Source: UBA6265 sp964526965 (GTDB taxonomy: Bacteria > Chloroflexota > Chloroflexia > Thermomicrobiales > UBA6265). From it: DNA of 64,000 nucleotides. The translations under genes and the position numbers were made by a program. Where the stretch lies: the NCBI GenBank assembly GCA_964526965.1, contig CAZGML010000012.1, positions 1-64,000 on the forward strand, given 5' to 3'. Within the stretch, counting starts at the first letter, position 1. Each line of letters starts with the position of its first letter. This document shows, piece by piece, positions 7,884 through 15,892 of this stretch. The notes beneath the pieces are model-generated. The model saw only the letters and a list, made by a program, of their open reading frames with translations. It ran no database searches and was not told the DNA's origin.

Positions 7884-9116
7884 CTAATTCTCCGGGATAA
7901 CGAACTCCTCCTCTTCGTCCTCATCGATCTCTGGCTCATCCAGCATAAACAGCGAATGATTGGGTGTGAGCGAGAACGCAGAGAACGTATACGGCTGGCC
8001 CTGCGGAGTACGCCCCTGCCGCATTTCTCGTATCAGAATTGGAGGTTCGCGGTTCGCCAGGTCGTTCAGCAGGCTGCGGATTTGCGATTCGTTCAGTCGC
8101 GGCAGTGCACTTGTTTGCAAAAGCTTGTTCAACACCTTGCGGAAAGTAAAGAAGTGGAGCTTCGGATCGCTATCCAGGCCTTGCAGCACGTCCAGGAGCG
8201 CGGCGCGCTCTTCCGCTTGCAATGATTCCAATCGCACCGCTCCGGTTGACTGGTCGCCGCTATGATTGTCGTCATCGTCATCCATATCCTCGGAATCAGA
8301 CGCCGTGGAGGGTAGGCTCGCGAAACTGTTACCGCCGGAGGTCGTCAGGGTTACAACACCAGCTTGCGCGGCGCTATCCATATAGACGCTGAACGGCACC
8401 CCGAATGCTGCGCGTGGCTTCAGGTTGTGATCTGTTCCCAGCCAGTGGCCGATCTCCTGGTAGAGCATCGGCTCGTTATCGTTACCGCGATTCTGCAAAA
8501 CCTGTCGCAGCGGTTCGAAGGCAGAATCCGGAATTTGCGGGGTTTTGCGTTGACTTTGGGAGCTCTGCTGCCCGTTCGAAGCAGCGCGTTTTACTGACCG
8601 CGAGCGGACGGAAGGATCGAGATCTCGTTCATAAATCAGCACGGAGTCTGCGGCGGAGCTCAGCATGCGGCTCATTGCTGCGTCCACACCGATCACAACA
8701 ACCCGAGCTCCCGATTGGCGCAGGTAATTCAACGGGTGGATGAGATCTCCGTCGCCCGTAACGAAAATAATAGTGCCCAGGTTCTGCATACGCTGGGCGA
8801 GATCAACTGCATCAACCGCCATGCGCACATCGGCGCTGTTTTTGCCCGACGGTGTGTAAATGAGGTCGATACCTTGTCGATACAGGTTTTCGGCATCAAT
8901 GCTCAACTCAGATGCTGTCCATGGGGCATAGGCCCGGCTCAACACCAGTCGACCATGATCCAGTGCTTCCTGAATAATCAGGCTCATTTTCGGAGTTGTT
9001 AAATTGAAATGGTTTCGCAGGCTTACCTGCAAGTTCTCGTAATCAATCAGCAGAGCCACGTCGGTAGTTGTTGATTGATTTCCACTTTGCGATTTGCCGT
9101 TGTTGCTGGATGGCAT
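7884..9116 (-). CDS. NYN-domain RNase with C-terminal LOTUS/winged-helix modules
   Basis: 410 residues. The N-terminal ~165 residues are a PIN-like NYN (LabA/DUF88) nuclease domain: VALLIDYENL near residue 22 supplies the first acidic ligand, SADVRMAVDAVDLA the second and FVTGDGDLIHPLNYLR the third cluster. Residues ~200-270 (FEPLRQVL to GNSFASL) look like an OST-HTH/LOTUS RNA-binding domain. A second winged-helix-like part follows (ERAALLDVLQGL onward), then a very acidic tail (EIDEDEEEEF). A metal-dependent RNase is predicted. The start is behind GAAGAGAAGGGA. It is divergent from rny, which suggests joint control of RNA turnover. Confidence 0.85.
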   Translation of the reverse strand: MPSSNNGKSQSGNQSTTTDVALLIDYENLQVSLRNHFNLTTPKMSLIIQEALDHGRLVLSRAYAPWTASELSIDAENLYRQGIDLIYTPSGKNSADVRMAVDAVDLAQRMQNLGTIIFVTGDGDLIHPLNYLRQSGARVVVIGVDAAMSRMLSSAADSVLIYERDLDPSVRSRSVKRAASNGQQSSQSQRKTPQIPDSAFEPLRQVLQNRGNDNEPMLYQEIGHWLGTDHNLKPRAAFGVPFSVYMDSAAQAGVVTLTTSGGNSFASLPSTASDSEDMDDDDDNHSGDQSTGAVRLESLQAEERAALLDVLQGLDSDPKLHFFTFRKVLNKLLQTSALPRLNESQIRSLLNDLANREPPILIREMRQGRTPQGQPYTFSAFSLTPNHSLFMLDEPEIDEDEEEEFVIPEN

Positions 9117-9231
9117 CCGGCAGTCCCTTCTCTTCTGACGAATTTGCTACTGGCATTGTACCGGTTGTGGAGAGTATCCCAAGGAACTGCGTACGTACAG
9201 TGGTTTTGATCAAGCGTCGATTCCAGGGTCA

Positions 9232-9260
9232 TTGCCGTGAATACCGAAAAGTCGTATGCT
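9232..9260 (+). promoter_or_regulatory. Probable rny promoter
   Basis: TTGCCG (9232-9237), 17 bases, TATGCT (9255-9260). Spacing is ideal and five of six -10 positions or better fit the sigma-70 type. It gives a leader of about 130 bases that contains the inverted repeat at 9294-9324. Confidence 0.55.
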
Positions 9261-9293
9261 TGCGAATGTACTTGCTCCATCATGGGCGTGCGA

Positions 9294-9324
9294 AATCGGT
9301 AGTTGATGTTCGGTCATACCGATT
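9294..9324 (+). promoter_or_regulatory. Inverted repeat in the rny leader
   Basis: AATCGGTA (9294-9301) and TACCGATT (9317-9324) are perfect 8-bp arms with a 15-base loop, about 70 bases before the rny start codon. As RNA it would form a hairpin in the 5' leader; as DNA it could bind a regulator. Confidence 0.4.
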
Positions 9325-9396
9325 CCAATGAAGGGCAATCACACCTTAACAATGGAGACCTCATCGCAAGATGGGGACACGAGCGAGGAGCTACTG

Positions 9397-11028
9397 ATGG
9401 GTGAATTCTTAATATTCATCATTGGCGCTGTGCTCGTTGCTGGAATCACCTTTTTCGTGACCTATTTCTTGCTGGACCGGCGCGCAAACTCACGCGTCAA
9501 GGCAGCGCAATTTGAAGCAGATCGCGTACTTGAAGAGGCCGAAACCAAGCGGCGGGATGTAGCATTTGCTGCCAAGGATGAAGCGATTCGTTTACGGGGA
9601 GAGCTCGACAGGGAGTTGACACAACGCCGGGTCGAGATTGAGCGTATTGAAGGACGAATCAGCAAAAAAGAAGAAAATATCGATAACAAGGTCCAGATGC
9701 TTGAGCAGCGTGAGCAGGAGATTCGCAAGGCTGAATCTCGCCTGCAAAGCCAGCAAGACACCTGGGAGAATGAAAAGGCGCGCAAGGACAAAGAGTTTGA
9801 GGAGCATCGTCAAAGTGTGCTCCGGGAACTGGAAGAACAGCGCAACCAGCAGATGCAGGAAATCGAGGAGTCTCGCCAGCGATACCACGATGAGCTTGAA
9901 CGCGTGGCCGGCCTCACGGCCGTTGAAGCGCGGGAGCAGCTGATCGCCGATATCGAGGCGGATGCCCGTCACATGGCCCAGCGTCACGTTCACGAAATCG
10001 AACGTGAAGCGCAGGACGAGGCCGACCGGCGAGCACGCAAGATTCTTGCGACGACCATTCAGCGCATTGCATCGGATTACGTTTCGGAATCCACGGTGAG
10101 CGTGGTGCCGTTGCCAAACGATGAAATGAAGGGCCGTATCATCGGCCGCGAGGGGCGAAACATTCGCGCCCTGGAAACCGCAACCGGTGTCGACCTGATT
10201 GTCGACGATACGCCGGAAGCAGTGACCGTCAGCGGATTCGATCCGGTTCGCCGTGAGGTTGCACGCCGCGCACTGCAGAAACTTCTGCAAGACGGCCGCA
10301 TCCACCCGGCACGCGTCGAGGAAGTGGTCACCAAGACCCAAATGGAACTCGATGAGATCATGCGGGAAGAGGGCGAGCGAGTGGCATACGATGCCAACGT
10401 GCCTGGCCTTCACCCGGATTTGGTGAAATTGCTGGGACGCCTGAAGTTCCGCACCAGCTATGGCCAGAACGTTCTCGGCCACAGCCTGGAAACAAGTCTC
10501 ATTGCAAGCAGCCTGGCTGCCGAGCTTGGCGCCGATGTAAACGTCGCCAAAACGGCAGGACTCCTGCACGATATCGGCAAGGCGGTTGACCACGAGGTGG
10601 AAGGCCCGCACGCACTAATTGGTGCTGATATCGCACGCAGGCTCGGGCGGTCCGCCCGCATTGTGCACGCAATAGCCGCGCACCATAATGAGGAAGAACC
10701 GCAAACCATCGAAGCATTCATCGTGCAAACGGCAGACGCCATTTCTGGTGCTCGCCCAGGCGCACGACGAGAGATGATTGAAACCTACATCAAACGACTG
10801 GAAGCGCTGGAAGGCGTGGCCAACTCGTTTGAGGGGGTGGAGAAATCGTTCGCAATCCAGGCCGGCCGCGAGGTGCGAATCCTGGTGCAGCCGAACTCGG
10901 TGAACGATTCAGGCGCTACCCGCCTGGCACAAGATGTGGTCAAGAAGATCGAGGAAACGCTCGAATATCCTGGCCAGATCAAGGTAACAGTAATCCGCGA
11001 AACACGTGCAATCGATTACGCACGGTAA
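9397..11028 (+). CDS. rny: Ribonuclease Y
   Basis: 543 residues. I take the ATG at 9397, preceded by GAGGAG at six bases, because it opens directly on the N-terminal membrane anchor (EFLIFIIGAVLVAGITFF) as in all RNase Y. Next come a long charged coiled coil (~30-190), a KH domain with GREGRNIRALE (~235-300) and an HD domain with LLHDIGKAVDHE and the following AAHHNEE. It is the endonuclease that starts mRNA decay at the membrane in bacteria lacking RNase E. A Rho-independent terminator follows at 11089. The divergent neighbour is an NYN-LOTUS RNase. Confidence 0.96.
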   Translation: MGEFLIFIIGAVLVAGITFFVTYFLLDRRANSRVKAAQFEADRVLEEAETKRRDVAFAAKDEAIRLRGELDRELTQRRVEIERIEGRISKKEENIDNKVQMLEQREQEIRKAESRLQSQQDTWENEKARKDKEFEEHRQSVLRELEEQRNQQMQEIEESRQRYHDELERVAGLTAVEAREQLIADIEADARHMAQRHVHEIEREAQDEADRRARKILATTIQRIASDYVSESTVSVVPLPNDEMKGRIIGREGRNIRALETATGVDLIVDDTPEAVTVSGFDPVRREVARRALQKLLQDGRIHPARVEEVVTKTQMELDEIMREEGERVAYDANVPGLHPDLVKLLGRLKFRTSYGQNVLGHSLETSLIASSLAAELGADVNVAKTAGLLHDIGKAVDHEVEGPHALIGADIARRLGRSARIVHAIAAHHNEEEPQTIEAFIVQTADAISGARPGARREMIETYIKRLEALEGVANSFEGVEKSFAIQAGREVRILVQPNSVNDSGATRLAQDVVKKIEETLEYPGQIKVTVIRETRAIDYAR

Positions 11029-11361
11029 CGCACTCAGGGCTCATATGCGACTGGCGCCAGCCACGCACGCCCGGTGTCTCTTGTATACAAACGCGTGTGT
11101 TTGAATTCTGAATGACAGGATTCGGACACACGCGTTTTGGTTTTTCATGTGGAAATGCAAAATACCTGCGAATCAGCGTAGAATACTGGCAGACCTCTGT
11201 GGGGGAGGCGAGAGACCGATCACTCACATACGTGTCGGTAAGTTACGTGGCACCATCGTGTGAATAATCGCCATCAGGCAATGGTATTGCCGCAGGCACA
11301 CGCGTGCGCCATCAATGTTGCACCCGCAATCCGGGTACATGGGGAAAGAGAGTTCGGACAA
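11029..11361 (+). other. Intergenic region between rny and the SpoVS gene
   Basis: 333 bases. The first third holds the rny terminator. A possible -10 (TAGAAT near 11181) lies upstream of the SpoVS-type gene with no clear -35. The remainder has no gene; an in-frame extension of the SpoVS gene to 11260 is open but has no ribosome binding site and unlikely composition. Confidence 0.45.
11089..11145 (+). terminator. Rho-independent terminator of rny
   Basis: Stem AAACGCGTGTGT (11089-11100) pairs perfectly with ACACACGCGTTT (11126-11137), with GAATTC/GATTC complementarity inside the loop, followed by TGGTTTTT. It lies 60 bases after the rny stop. Confidence 0.85.
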
Positions 11362-11994
11362 ATGAACCGTTTTTTCAGCAAGCTCAATCTGGCCGATATC
11401 AAAATCAAGGCAGAGGGGAACAGCTTCCCGCCAGATTCCGAAACTGAGGAAGATCAGACAGAGGAACCGGAAGCATTAACTGCTTCTGAATCACCCGCAT
11501 CGGTTGCAACGGCTGAACCCGTTATCGACGACGAGCCCGCGGTCGAGGAGACCTATACAGGGGCCGAGGAAGATATCCCGGTTTCGAGCAACGGTCATGG
11601 TGATCCAGCGAACTCGTACGAAGAATCCACCGCCCTCTATACCGCTACACCTAAGGTAAGCCCCAACGGCAGCGAAGACACAGCAGATGCTCCTGTCACC
11701 GAGATCGTGTCAGATGGCATCGTTATCGGTATCGATGAGGTGCTGAAGGTCTCAGCGCGTTCCCGACCAAGCGCGGTAGCCGGTGCAATTGCCGGTGTGG
11801 TGCGTGAGGCCGGCAAGGCTGAAGTGCAGGCGATCGGCGCCGGTGCCACCAATCAGGCCATCAAGGCCGTGGCGATTGCGCGTGATTACCTGAGCGAGAG
11901 CGGTATCGAGGCCGTGTGTGTGCCGGCGTTCATCGATGTCACTATCGAAAACGAAGATCGTACCGCGATTCGCCTGGTTGTTGAGCCGCGTTAA
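11362..11994 (+). CDS. spoVS: SpoVS-family protein with long acidic N-terminal extension
   Basis: 210 residues from the ATG at 11362 (GGGGAAAGAG about 11 bases upstream). The last ~85 residues are a complete SpoVS domain: LKVSARSRPSAVAGAIAG, EVQAIGAGATNQAIKAVAIAR and the closing IRLVVEP. Classical SpoVS is only about 86 residues. Here it follows ~120 residues of low-complexity Glu/Asp/Ser/Thr-rich sequence, which begins with an amphipathic NRFFSKLNLADIKIK segment. SpoVS (Alba-like fold) acts in sporulation of Bacillus but is widespread in non-sporulating Chloroflexota, where its role, perhaps nucleic-acid binding, is unknown. It lies nine bases before the PHP gene and may share its transcript. 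Confidence 0.88.
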   Translation: MNRFFSKLNLADIKIKAEGNSFPPDSETEEDQTEEPEALTASESPASVATAEPVIDDEPAVEETYTGAEEDIPVSSNGHGDPANSYEESTALYTATPKVSPNGSEDTADAPVTEIVSDGIVIGIDEVLKVSARSRPSAVAGAIAGVVREAGKAEVQAIGAGATNQAIKAVAIARDYLSESGIEAVCVPAFIDVTIENEDRTAIRLVVEPR

Positions 11995-12003
11995 CATATA
12001 TTC

Positions 12004-12849
12004 ATGACAGAACAGAACCGCCATCGAATCGATCTCCACACGCATACCACTGCAAGCGATGGCCAGGATACCCCTGCTGAATTGGTGAATTTCGCCGTTC
12101 AGCAGGGTGTTTCAATTCTTGGCGTGACTGATCACGACACCATCGACGCCATTGGTGAGTTGCAAACCCACGCAGATGATGCAGACATCACCCTGGTGCC
12201 GGGCGTAGAGCTCAGCACAACTGTCGATTTCGCCGAGGTTCATGTGCTCGGTTACTTCGTTGATATCGAAGACACCGATTTCACTGGTGCGCTGAAAGAC
12301 CTTGCGCGGAACCGGGTCAACCGTGTGATACGTATCATCGAGAAGGTACAGTCGCTCGGATACGACATCGATGGCGACAGCATTGTTGCCCAGGCCGAAT
12401 TCGGGAGTATCGGTCGGCCGCATGTCGCGCGCGCATTGATGGATATCGGTGCGGTCGAAGATGTTAACGAAGCGTTCGAGCGCTTCCTCAAGGCCGGCCG
12501 GCCCGGGTACGTCCCGCGCGACCCCTTCCACCCGGAAGATGCAGTGCGACTGCTGACGCGAAATGGGGCGATTCCGGTGCTTGCGCATCCGTTCTCCACG
12601 CGAGATATCGAAGGCACGCTCAAACGGCTCGTACCCGAAGGCCTCAAGGGGCTGGAGACATACTACGCCGAATATTCGCCGGAAGAGCACCAGCAAATTC
12701 GACGGGTCGCCGACGAATGGGAGCTGATCCCGACGGGCGGGAGCGATTACCACGGTGTTGGTTTTCGTGCCGGTCGTGTTCTCGGTTCGGCCCCGGTGCC
12801 GGATGAGGTCGCGGAACGACTTTTCGAAGCGCGGGAGCGTGGTACATGA
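12004..12849 (+). CDS. PHP-domain phosphoesterase (YciV/RNase AM-like)
   Basis: 281 residues. The PHP metal site is clear: HRIDLHTHTTASDG near the N-terminus, GVTDHDTIDA, PGVELSTT, LAHPF and a C-terminal GGSDYHG. Length and motif order fit the family of E. coli YciV (3',5'-nucleotide phosphatase and 5'-3' exonuclease trimming RNA ends) better than histidinol phosphatase. No Shine-Dalgarno sequence is visible before the ATG, so translation may depend on the SpoVS gene ending nine bases upstream. It overlaps ispD by four bases and heads a five-gene run. Confidence 0.85.
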   Translation: MTEQNRHRIDLHTHTTASDGQDTPAELVNFAVQQGVSILGVTDHDTIDAIGELQTHADDADITLVPGVELSTTVDFAEVHVLGYFVDIEDTDFTGALKDLARNRVNRVIRIIEKVQSLGYDIDGDSIVAQAEFGSIGRPHVARALMDIGAVEDVNEAFERFLKAGRPGYVPRDPFHPEDAVRLLTRNGAIPVLAHPFSTRDIEGTLKRLVPEGLKGLETYYAEYSPEEHQQIRRVADEWELIPTGGSDYHGVGFRAGRVLGSAPVPDEVAERLFEARERGT

Positions 12850-13535
12850 GTGCAGCCGTCGTTATTGTGGCGGCGGGCAAGGGAGAGCGATTCGGAAGTT
12901 CCGGCAAGGTGTTGGCCCCGCTTCTCGACCAGCCAGTGCTCGCGCACTCTCTCAACGCTTTTGAGCAATCCGACTCAATTTCCGAGATCGTACTCGTTGT
13001 CGGCGAGCACACCGAAAGCGATATTCAGCAACTCGCCGATTCCGGACGTTGGACGAAAATCATGCAAGTGGTTCTTGGCGGAAGTAGTCGGCAGGATTCA
13101 ACCGCCAGGGGTGTAGATGCCGTTTCTACGCATGCCGACGTTATTCTCGTTCATGATGGTGCCCGGCCATTAATCCGGCCAGCAGAGATCGATGCATGTG
13201 TGAGCGCCGCCCGAGAGTATGGCGGTGCGATTATCGCAACACCGGTTACTGACACCATCAAACGGGTAGAGAACGGCCGGATCACCGCCACGGTTGATCG
13301 CTCGGATCTCTGGGCCGCGCAGACGCCACAAGGATTTCCTGCAGAGACGCTCAGGCAGATGATGCAGCATGCTGCACAAACCAGTAGCGCGGTGACGGAT
13401 GAAGCATCGCTAGCGGAAATGATGGGTAATCCTGTTCACATTGTCCCTGGTGGCGCCGCTAACCTGAAGATCACGCATCCGGAGGATCTTGTTGTGGCAG
13501 AAGCATTGTTACGGGCACGAAAGGAAACATCATGA
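12846..13535 (+). CDS. ispD: 2-C-methyl-D-erythritol 4-phosphate cytidylyltransferase
   Basis: 229 residues, normal length. It makes CDP-methylerythritol in the non-mevalonate isoprenoid pathway. The CTP-binding start is VVIVAAGKGERFGSSGKVLAPL with its basic residues. Further signatures are VHDGARPLIRP, the TDTIKRV block and AAQTPQGF. It overlaps the PHP gene upstream (ATGA) and ispF downstream, so production of the two pathway enzymes is coupled. IspE and the other MEP steps are not in this window. Confidence 0.96.
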   Translation: MSAAVVIVAAGKGERFGSSGKVLAPLLDQPVLAHSLNAFEQSDSISEIVLVVGEHTESDIQQLADSGRWTKIMQVVLGGSSRQDSTARGVDAVSTHADVILVHDGARPLIRPAEIDACVSAAREYGGAIIATPVTDTIKRVENGRITATVDRSDLWAAQTPQGFPAETLRQMMQHAAQTSSAVTDEASLAEMMGNPVHIVPGGAANLKITHPEDLVVAEALLRARKETS

Positions 13536-14014
13536 ACTGGCCTCGCTCTGGCATTGGTTACGATGTGCATCGCTTTGCCGAGAATCGCCCACTGATCCTC
13601 GGTGGCGTGGAGATCCCGTTCGAGAAGGGACTCATTGGTCACAGCGATGCAGATGTGCTTTTGCATGCCATTGCTGATGCGTTCCTGGGCGCAGCCGCGC
13701 TGGGTGATATCGGCGTACACTTTCCGCCGGATGACCCGAAGTGGAAAGATCTGGACAGCTTCGAGATCGTAAAGCACAGCATCGCCCTGTTGGCAGAACA
13801 CGGATGGGAGCCGGTGAATCTGGATGCGACTGTAATCGCTGAGGCGCCCAAGGTGAATCCACATGTGTCAGCGATGAAGAAGCGAATCCAGAAGGCAACA
13901 GGTATGCCACTGAGTGCAATCAGCATCAAGGCCACCACCAATGAAGGTATGGGCTGGATCGGACGTGAAGAAGGCATTGCCACCCTCGCCACGGCAATGA
14001 TTGCGCCGAAATGA
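13532..14014 (+). CDS. ispF: 2-C-methyl-D-erythritol 2,4-cyclodiphosphate synthase
   Basis: 160 residues, standard length for the homotrimeric IspF. The metal-binding Asp and His are in GIGYDVHRF near the N-terminus, with the third ligand in LIGHSDADVLLHAIADA. FPPDDPKWK and the C-terminal KATTNEGMGWIGR complete the family pattern. It cyclises CDP-methylerythritol 2-phosphate with release of CMP. It overlaps ispD by four bases at the front and dtd by four bases at the end. Confidence 0.97.
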   Translation: MNWPRSGIGYDVHRFAENRPLILGGVEIPFEKGLIGHSDADVLLHAIADAFLGAAALGDIGVHFPPDDPKWKDLDSFEIVKHSIALLAEHGWEPVNLDATVIAEAPKVNPHVSAMKKRIQKATGMPLSAISIKATTNEGMGWIGREEGIATLATAMIAPK

Positions 14015-14493
14015 GGGCGCTGGTGCAGCGCGTGAGCCGCGCCTCTGTCACTGTTTCTGGCGATGTGGTCGGTTCTATCGACGCCGGATATATGATCCTG
14101 CTGGGAGTTTCGCCGGAGGATACACAGGCCGAAATCGACCTGTTGGTGAACAAAATCGCCAACCTGCGCATTCTCGATGACAGCGATGGAACGATGAATA
14201 AATCCGCGCTCGACTATCTCGAAGATTCACCGAATTCCGTTGCCATGCTTGTTGTCTCGCAGTTCACCCTCTACGGGGATGTGCGCAAGGGACGCCGCCC
14301 CAGCTGGTCGAAAGCCGCTCCACCACCCGTCGCGGAACCGTTGGTCGAATCGTTCTGCGAGACGTTGCGCACGCAAGGGTTCCGAGTGGAAACCGGCGTG
14401 TTCGGTGCGGAAATGGCTGTAGAATTGGTCAATGATGGTCCGGTCACGCTCTGGCTGGACACGGATGAACTGCGTGCTCCGCGTCGGGGTTGA
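14011..14493 (+). CDS. dtd: D-aminoacyl-tRNA deacylase
   Basis: 160 residues. Dtd removes D-amino acids (and glycine from tRNA-Ala) from mischarged tRNA. MRALVQRVSRASVTV opens the protein, SQFTLYGDVRKGRRPSW holds the conserved Ser/Gln region and NDGPVTLWLD is the C-terminal active-site signature. The usual 145-150 residues are extended by a short tail (TDELRAPRRG). Its ATG overlaps the ispF stop (ATGA), placing a translation-quality enzyme in the isoprenoid run. Confidence 0.96.
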   Translation: MRALVQRVSRASVTVSGDVVGSIDAGYMILLGVSPEDTQAEIDLLVNKIANLRILDDSDGTMNKSALDYLEDSPNSVAMLVVSQFTLYGDVRKGRRPSWSKAAPPPVAEPLVESFCETLRTQGFRVETGVFGAEMAVELVNDGPVTLWLDTDELRAPRRG

Positions 14494-14496
14494 TGT

Positions 14497-15060
14497 ATGA
14501 GTGATGATCGACAGTCCGAAGAACTGCGACCGATCCCGGATGGTGGTTTGAAAGACGCGATGCCCGGCTGGCTCAAGCGCCCGCCGGCCTGGCGCAGTAT
14601 GCCCTCTGCCGAACAGCGACACGAACGCACGCTTCCAGAGCCGGATACCAGCGAGATTGACCCCAAAACGCTGGTAGATGTCAGCGATCTGCCGAAGTGG
14701 TTGCAGACAATTGCTGCTCGCGGTGAAGTGCCCATTCCCGAGCCAGACCAGGCTGTAGGTCACGCGCTGCTGCAGATTCAGGCCGCAAGTGCCCGCACGC
14801 TGGAACCCGATCCGGAGCCCGAAGAGCCGATAGGTGAAGAGGCTCTCGCAGACACAACTCGTGAAGAGCCTGTTGAGACAGGGACCCCGCAGGCTGAGGA
14901 AACTGAATCGATATCTCCGGCTGTCGTGGAGGACGAAACCGACACTCAACCCACTGCTGGAGAAGCATCAGATCGCTCGGAGGTCTTCACACCCCTCGTT
15001 ATGGGCGTTCTGGCTGCGGCGATCGTAATTCTGCTCGTTGCGGCGTACTTCCTCATCTGA
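14497..15060 (+). CDS. Predicted tail-anchored acidic membrane protein
   Basis: 187 residues with no recognised domain. The first ~80 residues contain a GWLKRPPAWRSMP segment and a DLPKWLQTIAARGE segment. Residues ~85-160 are a highly acidic, proline-rich low-complexity stretch. The last ~24 residues (TPLVMGVLAAAIVILLVAAYFLI) form a single membrane helix with no tail beyond it, so the bulk of the protein would face the cytoplasm. Two W-containing short motifs of the GWLKR/PKWLQ kind occur in other Chloroflexota anchor proteins, but I cannot name the family. It follows dtd by three bases and ends the run; its stop abuts that of the MBL gene. Confidence 0.75.
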   Translation: MSDDRQSEELRPIPDGGLKDAMPGWLKRPPAWRSMPSAEQRHERTLPEPDTSEIDPKTLVDVSDLPKWLQTIAARGEVPIPEPDQAVGHALLQIQAASARTLEPDPEPEEPIGEEALADTTREEPVETGTPQAEETESISPAVVEDETDTQPTAGEASDRSEVFTPLVMGVLAAAIVILLVAAYFLI

Positions 15061-15885
15061 TCAGACAAGCTGATCGAACTCGCCCGAAATCCATTTGATA
15101 TAGCGTTCGGCCGAGCGCTCAACCATTTCACTTGCACCGGTCAGGCAGATGCTGTCAGGGAAATTGGCGTACATGCGGTCGAACTCGAGGCCGCGCACCC
15201 GCTCGGCAATCGTTTGGACCGCCCGCACCGAGAGCGGAATCTTGTTTGGAAAGCTGCGCAGGAACGTCGCCCATCCATGAGCGGGCACGGGTGCAATCGC
15301 ATCCCCGCTCAGCATGACTCCTGCACCGTCTGCGCCCTTCCACAATGCGACCGCAATACCGGGGAAGTGACCACCGACGCGGATGATATTGAGACCGTCC
15401 GTGAGTTCCATCTCGCCATCCCATTCGACAATCGCGTCGCCACCGCGAGCTACCCACTCTGCATCGCGTTTGTTGATATATACCGGCGTGCCATCGAAGG
15501 CATTGCTCCATTCCAGCTGCACACCGTACATATGCGGGTGGCTGGCAATAATCCAGCGGATACCGCCCAGTTCACGCACCTGTTCGATGGCAGCATCGTC
15601 GAGGTAGCCGGGTGGATCCCAGAGCAGGTTGCCGGCAGGTGTTTGCGCCAGAAGCGGGCGGTGGCCGATTCCGACAGATGGACTGGTGGTGAGCCCGTAG
15701 AGCCCGGGCTCGAATTCCTCGAAAGCGATAGATCGGGTCGCTTGCAGGTCTGCCAGTTCAGACCATCGTTGTACGCCGTCGGCTGGCAGGTACTGGCGTT
15801 CGTCGTCACAAATGACGCACACACCAGGAAGCGGATGTTCATGCTCTACACCACAGGTGGTGCAGATGGAGAAAGGTGTGTGCAT
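15061..15885 (-). CDS. MBL-fold hydrolase-like protein with N-terminal zinc ribbon
   Basis: 274 residues. The N-terminus has two CxxC pairs (CTTC, CVIC) spaced like a small zinc ribbon. The body is a metallo-beta-lactamase fold, but the usual HxHxDH is SHPHMYG, so Asp and the following His are replaced. GGHFPG and LSGDAI keep later ligands. The HPH-(M/Y)-Y-G form recurs in a subfamily of MBL proteins, so this is a family trait rather than local decay. Reaction unknown; altered metal content is possible. It lies seven bases beyond the stop of the DUF255 gene on the same strand. Confidence 0.8.
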   Translation of the reverse strand: MHTPFSICTTCGVEHEHPLPGVCVICDDERQYLPADGVQRWSELADLQATRSIAFEEFEPGLYGLTTSPSVGIGHRPLLAQTPAGNLLWDPPGYLDDAAIEQVRELGGIRWIIASHPHMYGVQLEWSNAFDGTPVYINKRDAEWVARGGDAIVEWDGEMELTDGLNIIRVGGHFPGIAVALWKGADGAGVMLSGDAIAPVPAHGWATFLRSFPNKIPLSVRAVQTIAERVRGLEFDRMYANFPDSICLTGASEMVERSAERYIKWISGEFDQLV

Positions 15886-15892
15886 GGTTGAC

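Noticed and set aside
9592..10611. 339-codon open frame opposite rny
   Set aside because: Antisense shadow; His/Phe-rich composition typical of reversed coding sequence.
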